From the NCBI GenBank assembly GCA_964622775.1, contig CAZUSO010000042.1:1-25492 (forward strand): a stretch of DNA of 25,492 nucleotides, written 5' to 3'. Positions 15,759 through 24,077 of the stretch are shown here, in pieces (within the stretch, counting starts at the first letter, position 1; each line of letters starts with the position of its first letter). The translations under genes were made by a program, and so were the position numbers. The notes beneath the pieces were generated by a model that was not told the DNA's origin, made no database searches, and was given only the letters and a program-made list of their open reading frames with translations. This DNA is from CAZUSO01 sp964622775 (GTDB taxonomy: Bacteria; Bacteroidota; Bacteroidia; Chitinophagales; Chitinophagaceae).

Positions 15759-18700
15759 ATGACACAAATGATAAATAAAAATATACCAAATCCTTTTGTC
15801 GGGTTGCGTCCGTTTCATGCTGCTGAATCCCATCTGTTCTTCGGGCGGGACAGATATATTAATGAAATACGGCGCAAATTGGATCGCTATCATTTTGTTT
15901 CTGTCGTCGGCAATTCCGGCAGCGGCAAATCTTCTCTTGTGCGGGCCGGTGTCCTGCCCGGGCTGCAGGAAAATGAGGAATGGATCGTTTGCGTTATGCG
16001 CCCCGGTAAAGAGCCGGTCAGGGAGCTGTGCTTTGCATTATTATCAAAACTGATCCATACTGACAAGAATAAACACGTGGAAGATCCGCTCCATACACTT
16101 TTTAAAAGTAAAGCGGGGCTGGTGCAACTGATGAGAAGCCGCATACCCCAGGGCAAAAAGCTGCTGATAGTTGCCGACCAGTTTGAAGAGTTATTTCGTT
16201 TTGCTTCGGAAGAAAGCTATGAACAGGCCGACCAGTTTGTAAGCCTTCTGCTCACGGCTATTGATCAGCAAGATGTACCGATTTACCTGATGATAACCCT
16301 GCGTTCAGACTTCATTGGTGATTGTGAGCAATTTTACGGTTTGCCGGAAGCAATCAATAAAGGCCAGTTTCTAGTACCGAGAATGAACCGGGAAGAGTTA
16401 CAATCCACGATAACGGAACCTATAGCGCTTGCAGGAGGTAAAATTACGCCTGCTCTTGTGCAACGGCTGATGAACGATGTAGGCAGAAATCCCGATCAGC
16501 TACCTGTGTTGCAGCACGTACTGATGCGTACATGGGAAGTCTGGAAGAAAGAAAATGATATACAGGCGCCTATAGACATGCATCATTATCAGCAAACCGG
16601 TATGATGGCCAAAGCGCTCAGCAATCATGCCGAAGAAGCTATCAAAGAGATCGATACGGAAAGAAAAAAAGCGATTACATCGATACTCTTTAAAACACTT
16701 ACGGTAAAAGAAGCGGAAAACAGAGGCGTCAGACGCCCTACTTCCATAGCGTCCATCGCGGCTATTGCCGGCGTACCTGTGCAGGAAATCACAGACATAG
16801 CCGATATTTTCCGCAGGCACGACCGTGGTTTCCTGATGCCACCTGATAATATACCATTAAACGCCGAAACCATACTGGACATTTCTCATGAAAGCCTGAT
16901 GCGCGTATGGGAAAGGCTCTCGGAATGGACCGATGAAGAAATGGAATCGGCAAACCTGTATAAAAGGATTTGTGAAAACGCTTTGCTTTATGAAAAAGGA
17001 CTTGCCGGCCTCTGGCAGGATCCCGACCTGCAGGTAGCGCTGGAATGGAAAGAAAAGCAACAACCCAATGCATATTGGGCCAGACAATATAATGAGCATT
17101 TTCAACTTGCCGTTCATTTTATGGAAGCAAGTCTGCAGCATAAGCGTTTTTTGCAGGCTGATAAAAAGAGAAAACAAAAAATACTGCAGGCAGCCATTAT
17201 TATCATCCTTGTCGCACTGAGCAGTCTTACGCTCTGGGCTTTTACGGAACAAAAAGCATCCCTGAAAAATGAGCAAAAAGCCCTTGCGGAAAAGAAAAAT
17301 GCCCTGACGCAGGAACAGATAGCCAGCAATAAAAAAGCGGAAGCCGAAAAAAATCTCCTTATAGCCAATGAACAGACGGAAGAAGCGCAAAGGCAAAAAG
17401 CAGAGGCGGAAAAGCAAAAGAAAATTGCCCTGCTCAATGCCCAGGAAGCAAAACAGCAGGAAACAAGAGCGGAATCTTCTTTTGCGCAGGCTACTGAAGC
17501 AAGACAAAGAGCAGAAAATGAAAAGCAGGCCGCCCTGATGCAAAAGACTATTTCCGACAGCCTTAAAGGGGTAGCAGAAAACTCAGAGCAGCATGCTAAC
17601 CGCCTGCACATGCTGTCGCTTGCGCAGAATCTTGCCATTAAATCAGGAATGATAAAGCCCGAAAATACAGATAAGGAACTGAAATCATTGCTGGCATTAT
17701 ATGCCCGGCAATACCAGCAGCAGTTTGCCGGCAAAAGCTTCGACCCGGAAATTTACCATGCCCTGTTCAGCGCTTACCGCACAAGCCAGCAGCCTTCTGA
17801 TTATATCAGCACAGCCAACGGAGACGTCGTGCGCGCGGTGATCTTTAATCATAAAGGAAATAAGACTGCAAGCGTTTCGGTAAATGGGGTGCTGGTGCTT
17901 GCCGGCGCCGGAACGGGAAAGCAGCAGGTTATTTTCCCTAAGCAAAGCCTGATATTGGACCAGCCTGTATTCAGCGAAGATGATAAGATGATTGCCTGCA
18001 CAGGCGATGATAATTCCATCCTCATTTTTGATGCAGGCAACAGCAATGCTGCTCCCCGGAAGATATCCGGACTGCACCAGGATAAGATATCCGGAATCGC
18101 CTGGAACGGCGCTAAGATCATTTCCGTATCCAGGGACAGGAACATCAACATTATTGACGCAACAAAAGGCAACCTTATCCGGTCTTTCTCCATTAATAAA
18201 AGCACACCTTCCTGCATGGCCTGGCATGCCGCTACAGAGCGGCTGTTCATAGGCTGTGATGACGGCAATGTTTACTCGGTAGTCGTATCCGGCGACAAAC
18301 AGCCGGAGCTATTGCGCAGCACAGCAGGGCAGATAAAAAGTATGGCGCTAAGTTCTGACGGAAATAATATAGCCTGCGGTACGGCAGCTGGAAATATCCT
18401 CCTTTTCCCGGCTACCGGCAATGCCACCCCTCAATCCATCGCAGCGCATAATGCCACGGTCACCGCCCTTGCCTTTATTCCGGGAAAGAATGAGCTGGCA
18501 AGCGCAAGCCTTGACGGCACCGTAAAAATCTGGAACCTTTCCGCTACGGGCGATGCCCCTATTGTTTTTTCCGAACATGAAAGCTGGGTATTTGCGCTTT
18601 CATGCAGCCCGGACGGAGCATTGCTGGCTTCCTGCGGAAAAGATAAAACCGTGCGCTACTACCGTCTTGATGAAAGGACTATTGCCAGTGACTTATCTGC

Positions 18701-18788
18701 CCGTATAAACCGCGATTTATCCCCGGAAGAGTGGAAACAATACATCGGTACAGACATTCCTTACAGCCCGATAATAAAACAGCAATGA
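15759..18788 (+). CDS. Membrane-anchored STAND NTPase with C-terminal WD40 repeats
   Basis: The 1009-aa protein starts almost directly with the nSTAND1 signature NPFVGLRPFHAAESHLFFGR (11-30). Walker A is GNSGSGKSS (51-59), Walker B LLIVADQFEE (135-144), and ILDISHESLMRVWERL (372-387) is the conserved end of the winged-helix region. A transmembrane helix follows at about 475-494, then a Lys/Glu/Ala-rich coiled coil (about 497-600) and about seven WD40-type blades (about 681-985), the clearest being VTALAFIPGKNELASASLDG. The tail DLSPEEWKQYIG is typical of WD40 STAND proteins. STAND ATPases act as ligand-triggered switches. Unlike many relatives, no protease, TIR or other effector precedes the NTPase. 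The helix puts NTPase and WD40 parts on opposite membrane sides if it crosses once. Confidence 0.9.
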   Translation: MTQMINKNIPNPFVGLRPFHAAESHLFFGRDRYINEIRRKLDRYHFVSVVGNSGSGKSSLVRAGVLPGLQENEEWIVCVMRPGKEPVRELCFALLSKLIHTDKNKHVEDPLHTLFKSKAGLVQLMRSRIPQGKKLLIVADQFEELFRFASEESYEQADQFVSLLLTAIDQQDVPIYLMITLRSDFIGDCEQFYGLPEAINKGQFLVPRMNREELQSTITEPIALAGGKITPALVQRLMNDVGRNPDQLPVLQHVLMRTWEVWKKENDIQAPIDMHHYQQTGMMAKALSNHAEEAIKEIDTERKKAITSILFKTLTVKEAENRGVRRPTSIASIAAIAGVPVQEITDIADIFRRHDRGFLMPPDNIPLNAETILDISHESLMRVWERLSEWTDEEMESANLYKRICENALLYEKGLAGLWQDPDLQVALEWKEKQQPNAYWARQYNEHFQLAVHFMEASLQHKRFLQADKKRKQKILQAAIIIILVALSSLTLWAFTEQKASLKNEQKALAEKKNALTQEQIASNKKAEAEKNLLIANEQTEEAQRQKAEAEKQKKIALLNAQEAKQQETRAESSFAQATEARQRAENEKQAALMQKTISDSLKGVAENSEQHANRLHMLSLAQNLAIKSGMIKPENTDKELKSLLALYARQYQQQFAGKSFDPEIYHALFSAYRTSQQPSDYISTANGDVVRAVIFNHKGNKTASVSVNGVLVLAGAGTGKQQVIFPKQSLILDQPVFSEDDKMIACTGDDNSILIFDAGNSNAAPRKISGLHQDKISGIAWNGAKIISVSRDRNINIIDATKGNLIRSFSINKSTPSCMAWHAATERLFIGCDDGNVYSVVVSGDKQPELLRSTAGQIKSMALSSDGNNIACGTAAGNILLFPATGNATPQSIAAHNATVTALAFIPGKNELASASLDGTVKIWNLSATGDAPIVFSEHESWVFALSCSPDGALLASCGKDKTVRYYRLDERTIASDLSARINRDLSPEEWKQYIGTDIPYSPIIKQQ

Positions 18789-19855
18789 TGCATCAAACAA
18801 TGAACACTCATTTACACAATACAGGGAACCGTTATTACCTGCAGTCGCTATGCACCTGCCTGCTTCTTTTATGCGTTCATATCTCATCGGCACAGGAAAG
18901 CTGTGCGGAAAAGCTGCTGAGGGCAAATACCTTTTATGAACAAGGCAGACTGAATGAAGCTATTGAGCTGGCGAATCCCTGTATTCTTTCCGGCACGACT
19001 ACGGATAAATGGCAGGCTTACCGCCTGCTGGCTATGGCTTATCTCGCCAATGACCAGCGAAAAGAGGCCCGCACGGTCACCGAGAACATGATGGAGCTGA
19101 ACCCGCTTTATAAGCCCAGTCCTTTAAAAGATCCGCCGGAGCTGATTAAAATGATACATTCCGTAGTAGTCATTCCGAAATTCAGCGTCGGGCTGGCATT
19201 TAATACCGGCTTCAATTACACCTATCCGGTGGTAAAAGGAGCTTACAATCTTTTAGATTATACAAAACAATACCGGGCAGAAAGAGATTTTCTCGGCGAG
19301 CTTTCCATAGGCTATTTTCTCGGAAAAAATATCAGCATACATACGGGGCTTACGGTATCATCCAATACTTTTTCTATCAGCTTTACGCACCCCTGGGGTA
19401 ATACCGCTATTAAAGAAAAACTCAACTACCTTACCGTGCCTGCTTATGCACGGTATATGTTCTTTTATGGCAGAAGGCTCAGGCCCTTTGTGGAAGCCGG
19501 CGTATCCGGCAGCTATCTGCTCAGCTCATCTTCTGACTTTATCACAACCACAGACACTTCACAGAAAGTGTTGAAAGGACTTGATTCCAGAAGCAGGCAC
19601 AACCTTTACAACTATGGTGTTTCCCTGGGCGCCGGATTAAGCTGCAAGGCAGGAAACGGCAATGTATTGCTTGCCCTGTATTATGGCCACAATTTTGCCA
19701 ATATTACCAGATCCGGTGAGCGTTACAACAGTATCAGCCTGCGGGACAATTACCTCTACTTAGATGATGATATCACCATCAATAATTTTTCCATTATGGT
19801 AGGCTATACCTTCTATATGAACTACCGGGTCATCAGAAATGCTAAAAATCAATAA
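18785..19855 (+). CDS. Exported TPR + outer-membrane beta-barrel protein (paralog A)
   Basis: The 356-aa product has a signal peptide (CTCLLLLCVHISSAQ), a short TPR-like helical region (FYEQGRLNEAIELANPC, then YRLLAMAYLANDQRKEA), a DPPELIKM linker, and a beta-rich half with alternating strands (GLAFNTGFNYTYPV, GELSIGYFLGKNISIHTGL, VGYTFYMNYRV) resembling PorT-like barrels. It should reside in the outer membrane with the TPR part in the periplasm. The frame is open from 18731 inside the STAND gene, but the ATG at 18785 overlaps the STAND stop (ATGA), suggesting coupled translation; 18800 is an alternative. The next gene is its paralog. Function is not known. Confidence 0.78.
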   Translation: MMHQTMNTHLHNTGNRYYLQSLCTCLLLLCVHISSAQESCAEKLLRANTFYEQGRLNEAIELANPCILSGTTTDKWQAYRLLAMAYLANDQRKEARTVTENMMELNPLYKPSPLKDPPELIKMIHSVVVIPKFSVGLAFNTGFNYTYPVVKGAYNLLDYTKQYRAERDFLGELSIGYFLGKNISIHTGLTVSSNTFSISFTHPWGNTAIKEKLNYLTVPAYARYMFFYGRRLRPFVEAGVSGSYLLSSSSDFITTTDTSQKVLKGLDSRSRHNLYNYGVSLGAGLSCKAGNGNVLLALYYGHNFANITRSGERYNSISLRDNYLYLDDDITINNFSIMVGYTFYMNYRVIRNAKNQ

Positions 19856-19857
19856 CG

Positions 19858-20904
19858 ATGAAACTATTATATACACGTTGCCTGCTGTACATTTTTATAC
19901 TATGCCTGTGGCATTTTGCAGCCAGGGCTCAGCAAATAAGCAACAGCTGTAATGAATCGCTTTATAAGGCCAACCGGCTGTATGAGCAGGGGCATTTCCA
20001 GGAAGCCGTAAACCTGTTGGAGCCCTGCGTTCGTAATATTTCCCCTGATATACGCTTTGAAGCCTACCGGCTGCTGTCTATATGCTATATTAACCTGAAT
20101 GAACCGGAGAAAGCGGAGTATGCTGCAGAAATGCTGCTGCTGCATAAGCCTTCCTATAAAGAGTTCCCTTATGTTGACCCGGTAGAGCTGAATAAGATGC
20201 TCAGCAACTATACCATAAGAAACCTGATAGATGCAGGAATAAAAGTAGGCCTCAACATCAGTTCGGTTCGTCTGTGGCAATACCAGTCCGCGACCAATTC
20301 ATCTTCGTCGTTCAATCCCAAAGCAGGATATGAGGCGGGACTGATGCTTAATTACCATTTCCTGCCGCATTTTACCATTGCAGCGGAAGCCTTGTATGCA
20401 GGACTAAGCTACGGACAGCAGTCTGATGATGTAAACGGGTGGAAGATGCGCTACCAGGAGGGGCTTAACTATTTTTCTTTCCCCCTGCTGCTGAAATACG
20501 ATTTCAATATGGCGAAAAAATTTACCGCCAGTATTGAAGCGGGCATGCAATGGCAGATGCTCCGCCGCAGCCAAAGCAGCCTGAGATTCGACAATCCTGC
20601 CACCGGCGAGCGCCTGGAGACCGCCCTGGATTACTACGGCAGCAGAACCGCGCGGGTTTACGGGCTGGTTGCCGGTATAACGGTAAAGAAGCAGCTTTCT
20701 TCCGGCATTTTCGGCATGGAAATCAGGTATGCATACGGGCTGAAAAATATTGTAAATCCTGAAAAACGTTATGATGACCTGGATTTTATTTCCAACTGGA
20801 GATACCTCTACAGCGACATCAGCTTAAATACGCTTTGCCTGTCTATGACTTATCAATTACCCTTAAAATATGCAGTCAGCAGGAAGAAGACCAGGTTAAG
20901 ATGA
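19858..20904 (+). CDS. Exported TPR + outer-membrane beta-barrel protein (paralog B)
   Basis: The 348-aa protein has a signal peptide (MKLLYTRCLLYIFILCLWHFAARAQ), a TPR-like region (SCNESLYKANRLYEQGHFQEA, then YRLLSICYINLNEPEKAEYA), a DPVELNKM linker, and a PorT-like barrel (AGIKVGLNISSVRLW, AGYEAGLMLNYHF, FTIAAEALYAGLSYG, LCLSMTYQLPL). It parallels paralog A: both have SC, then A-x-x-x-YEQG, then PC, then AYRLL, then DP-x-EL-x-KM, including two cysteines that could form a disulfide. It starts 2 bp after paralog A ends, so the STAND gene and both paralogs almost surely form one operon. The barrels differ more than the TPR halves, suggesting different surface partners. Confidence 0.8.
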   Translation: MKLLYTRCLLYIFILCLWHFAARAQQISNSCNESLYKANRLYEQGHFQEAVNLLEPCVRNISPDIRFEAYRLLSICYINLNEPEKAEYAAEMLLLHKPSYKEFPYVDPVELNKMLSNYTIRNLIDAGIKVGLNISSVRLWQYQSATNSSSSFNPKAGYEAGLMLNYHFLPHFTIAAEALYAGLSYGQQSDDVNGWKMRYQEGLNYFSFPLLLKYDFNMAKKFTASIEAGMQWQMLRRSQSSLRFDNPATGERLETALDYYGSRTARVYGLVAGITVKKQLSSGIFGMEIRYAYGLKNIVNPEKRYDDLDFISNWRYLYSDISLNTLCLSMTYQLPLKYAVSRKKTRLR

Positions 20905-20999
20905 ACCCGCAACAGGAGTAGTGTTCAGTAAAAATGCAAAAGTCAAAATTAAAGTAAAACAATGGAGAGTGGAGAATGGACAATTGAAAATGGAGAATG

Positions 21000-21027
21000 A
21001 AAAATGAAAAATGAAAAATGAAAAATG
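21000..21027. repeat. Four copies of a 7-bp repeat
   Basis: AAAAATG occurs four times in tandem, preceded by degenerate GGAGAATGG-type words from about 20962. Low-complexity, possibly slippage-prone sequence downstream of the barrel operon. Confidence 0.75.
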
Positions 21028-21030
21028 GAG

Positions 21031-21169
21031 AATGAATCCCCGCTTTGTCATTCCGTAGGAATCTATAGATGCTTACAGCATGACGGTGGAGAATTGAAAA
21101 TGGAGAATGAGTCCCCGCTTTGTCATTCCGCAGGAATCTATAGATGCTTACAGCATGACGGTGGAGAAT
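21031..21169. repeat. 75-bp tandem duplication containing a short palindromic element
   Basis: Unit one begins at 21031 and unit two at 21106; over the roughly 64 shared bases only two differences were found (21036/21111 and 21056/21131). Each unit holds a 38-bp element with ends GTCATTCCG and CAGCATGAC (21047-21084 and 21122-21159). A reading frame across the duplication (21025-21246) is considered spurious because it merely translates the repeat twice. Confidence 0.85.
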
Positions 21170-21294
21170 GGAGAATGAAAAAGGGCATATTAATCAATAT
21201 GACAGGATTTGACAATGCGGGCAGCATATACGTAATGCAGCAGTGATATTAATATACCCTGATAAATTATAAACGCATTTCAGGCTAAAAAATA

Positions 21295-22515
21295 ATGATT
21301 ATGAATAAAGCAACAACAAACAGGTATTCAATTACGCTGGTTAAGATGCTGGCCTGCTGCCTGTGCATCCTTACCTGTATATCCTGTAAAAAAAGCGTAA
21401 GCCCGGAAAAAAACGGATCGTCCGTAAGGATTATTGGCGGCAGCGGCAGAAATGAAGTAAACTATATTACGGAACACCCGGACGGAGGCTGGCTGATTTT
21501 CGGCATCACCAATGTAAAAGGAAACGGGGGGTCAGACATCTACGAGGCTTATATAGACACACAGATGAATCTCGTGTTTGATACCACCTACGGCTCCTTC
21601 CTGAATGAGGAAATCAATGCCAATTCCGTTTTTAAGGACAGGGATGGCAATATCCTCGTCGGCGGCTATACCCAGCAATTGCTTCCCAATACCGGTACGG
21701 ATTCCTTTGCGATGGCTTACGGCATGGTGTATAAGTTCGACCCCTATGGCAAACTGCTCCACAAAACCATCATACCCGATAATGCCGGCATCAGTATGAC
21801 CAATTACCGCATCAGCCAGCTGCCTTCCGGGAATTATACCGTATTTGGCGCCAATGTCTATTATACCGAGCACTGCTATATCTATGAACTTACGGCAGAC
21901 CTGCAGCCTACCGAAAATTTCTTTTCCGGCGATATCCCGCGATATTCCAATACATACACCTTAGGCTACACGTATTCCGAACTTGTCGGGAATATGCTGA
22001 TAGACCTGTCAGAATGCGACACAGGGCAGTTTATTATACAACGCTTCACCTTATCCGCAGGAGCGCTTACCCAGGAGGAAGATACCTTAGCCTGCCCGGG
22101 AATCCCGGAGGGGTACTATTATCCTTGGGGGCTTATTGCAGCAGACAAAGACAACCTGTATGTTAATTTTTCATGGCGAGGTTCCTATATTGTTAAGGTA
22201 ACAGCGGGAAAAACAGACTGGACAACGCAGCTCGGACAGAGCGGTAATATCAGCCAGCTTTATACCAATCATGAGGGGGACTGCTACGGCAGCATAGACG
22301 ACTATTTTTTCAAAGTAAATAAAAGCGGCAGCATCGCCTGGGAAAAAATCATTCCCGGCGTTGCGGAAAAATCCGGGCTAAGCGGCGCTATATGCATTAA
22401 TAAAGATAAAAGCATTACCATAGCTTATGCTACCCAGTTTGCCGGCTATTATGGCACCAATATCGGCATCATGGTATTAGACGATAACGGTGATTCCATT
22501 TTTAAAAGCAATTAA
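21295..22515 (+). CDS. Lipoprotein with propeller-like repeats (A)
   Basis: The 406-aa protein has a lipoprotein signal (LCILTCISC, lipidated cysteine C31 followed by KK) and a body made of repeated beta-strand units of the pattern 'D-x-x-GN-hydrophobic-GG-x-T', such as KDRDGNILVGGYT and EHPDGGWLIFGIT. This fits a beta-propeller exported to the periplasmic or outer surface and anchored by lipid. No catalytic motif is visible. ATGs at 21295 and 21301 both fit; 21295 is used. The gene follows the repeat-rich gap of 390 bp after the barrel operon and lies 14 bp before lipoprotein B, with which it is likely cotranscribed. Function unknown. Confidence 0.75.
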   Translation: MIMNKATTNRYSITLVKMLACCLCILTCISCKKSVSPEKNGSSVRIIGGSGRNEVNYITEHPDGGWLIFGITNVKGNGGSDIYEAYIDTQMNLVFDTTYGSFLNEEINANSVFKDRDGNILVGGYTQQLLPNTGTDSFAMAYGMVYKFDPYGKLLHKTIIPDNAGISMTNYRISQLPSGNYTVFGANVYYTEHCYIYELTADLQPTENFFSGDIPRYSNTYTLGYTYSELVGNMLIDLSECDTGQFIIQRFTLSAGALTQEEDTLACPGIPEGYYYPWGLIAADKDNLYVNFSWRGSYIVKVTAGKTDWTTQLGQSGNISQLYTNHEGDCYGSIDDYFFKVNKSGSIAWEKIIPGVAEKSGLSGAICINKDKSITIAYATQFAGYYGTNIGIMVLDDNGDSIFKSN

Positions 22516-22529
22516 ATAACCACACAGAC

Positions 22530-23783
22530 ATGAAAATACGATTCAGTATCATATTATTCTTTGCCGCAACAGCGCTGTTCTTTGCCTGTAAAAAAACAAC
22601 AGTGCAGGAAAACCGCTCCGGAGTAACTAATACTTTAAAAGGTTTTTTCCAGGGGAAAGACATCTACTACAATGCACATACCCATCAGCTGGAGATAACC
22701 GGTTTCGGCTACCCCGGTGGTGGCAATGTCCCCCCGTGCCCGGTGCGTTTTACCTGTAGCGATGACGGAAGGATGCTGGATTCCGCCTTTTATACGGATT
22801 ATTACCAGTGGATATACAGCAATTTTAAATTTGTAGCCACAAAAGGCGGCAATACCTTCTGGATCATGAACAGCTATAATGATGACGGCACCGCCATCAT
22901 TACCACCGTCAACAAAAGAAATGCAACGGGCAGCTATGTGACTGTGGACAGCAGCGCCGGCTTTGAAGTGCTTAACGATGCCATCCCCTCTAAGGAGGGC
23001 GGCTTCGTGCTGCTGTTCGGATGCGACCTGGATCTCAGTGACGGCCTGTATGACAGCGTTACCATAAAAAAATATAACGAGCAGGGCAACCTGCTGCAAT
23101 CTGCTAAAATCAATAGCACTGATTTTCTGGGAGGATGGTATTTTGCTATGTCCTTTGCCGAAAAAACGAATGGCAATTACGAGGTTTTCGCCTATGGAAT
23201 AGACAGCGCCCTGTTAGCAGCTAACGGCTGGTATTGTTCGGACGTGCTGTATGAAATAGACCCGCAGGGAAACTTTATCGGAACTCCGCTTTTCTTCAAA
23301 AAAGAGCTGCAGACCAACGAGGCGTTCTGGCCCAATAAGTACGGGAAAGTATTTATAATGCCCGACAACTCGTTAAGGCTGGTCTCTACTTACCGCAGTG
23401 TGCTGGGCGATATAGCCATAAGAAAAGTAAATGCGGGCGGCCACTTAGAATGGGAACAATATCTCGGCGAGCCGGAAAGAGATGAAAAGCTGAACAGCGC
23501 TTTTATGGACAGCCAGGGGAAGCTGGTTTTTTCAGGTACAACCGCCGACTGGACACCGCCGCAATTTCCTTTTATGTATCGCATGGATGACGGCGGAGGG
23601 GTGCTGTGGCGGCAATATTATAAAAATGCGAACCAGTATCTTTATTCCACCTCGGATTTTATATGCACCGAAGGAAACGGCGTTTATTACCTGGCAGGCT
23701 CTGTTGTGCCCAATTACACTGATGCATATTACAATCACCTCAACCTGTACCGCATTAATCCTGAAAACGGGGAGATCAAATAA
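22530..23783 (+). CDS. Lipoprotein with propeller-like repeats (B)
   Basis: The 417-aa protein begins MKIRFSIILFFAATALFFAC with lipobox cysteine C20 followed by KK. Its body contains the same kind of units as lipoprotein A, for example FMDSQGKLVFSGTTADW and IPSKEGGFVLLFG, consistent with a beta-propeller. It has two extra cysteines in PPCPVRFTC near the N-terminus. It starts 14 bp after lipoprotein A. The two are probably distant paralogs acting at the envelope; no enzyme motif was seen. A repeat element lies between its stop and the cyclase gene. Confidence 0.75.
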   Translation: MKIRFSIILFFAATALFFACKKTTVQENRSGVTNTLKGFFQGKDIYYNAHTHQLEITGFGYPGGGNVPPCPVRFTCSDDGRMLDSAFYTDYYQWIYSNFKFVATKGGNTFWIMNSYNDDGTAIITTVNKRNATGSYVTVDSSAGFEVLNDAIPSKEGGFVLLFGCDLDLSDGLYDSVTIKKYNEQGNLLQSAKINSTDFLGGWYFAMSFAEKTNGNYEVFAYGIDSALLAANGWYCSDVLYEIDPQGNFIGTPLFFKKELQTNEAFWPNKYGKVFIMPDNSLRLVSTYRSVLGDIAIRKVNAGGHLEWEQYLGEPERDEKLNSAFMDSQGKLVFSGTTADWTPPQFPFMYRMDDGGGVLWRQYYKNANQYLYSTSDFICTEGNGVYYLAGSVVPNYTDAYYNHLNLYRINPENGEIK

Positions 23784-23871
23784 CAGCAACAGATAAGGAG
23801 CTGTATCAAAATAATTTCCCGATTCCGATAATAAGGTATCTTATGGCAATGATAAATAATAAATGCGTGTC

Positions 23872-24025
23872 GTCATGCTGACCCACCGGAATAAAAATTA
23901 CGGTATGAGGTAAACTTTATTGAGCGGAAGCATCCTCCAACGCTTGCTCCCGTTTGGGAGATTCCTCCATGCGAAAATCCTGATCAGATTGCTGCACAAT
24001 CCGGGATTTTCTTAGTCGGAATGAC
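23872..24025. repeat. Palindromic-end repeat, long form, inverse orientation
   Basis: The element begins GTCATGCTG (23872-23880) and ends CGGAATGAC (24017-24025), the reverse complements of the CAGCATGAC and GTCATTCCG ends of the 38-bp elements at 21047-21084 and 21122-21159. It is 154 bp long, so its interior differs from the short form. No reading frame is evident. It fits a dispersed non-autonomous repeat lying in the 294-bp gap before the cyclase. Confidence 0.65.
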
Positions 24026-24077
24026 GAAAACGACAGGAGTATTTTATTGTCATTTCTTAGTTTTTCAATTGATCTTT

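Noticed and set aside
16857..17734. Long minus-strand frames opposite the STAND coiled coil
   Set aside because: The Cys/Phe/Leu-rich translations are what a Lys/Glu/Ala-rich coiled coil produces on the other strand; no start context or homology.
21031..21175. Possible CRISPR array
   Set aside because: Only two units, the whole 75 bp repeats including what would be the spacer, and no cas genes are present.
21025..21246. 73-aa frame containing MENESPLCHS twice
   Set aside because: It is the translation of the 75-bp tandem repeat and adjoining low-complexity DNA, not a gene.
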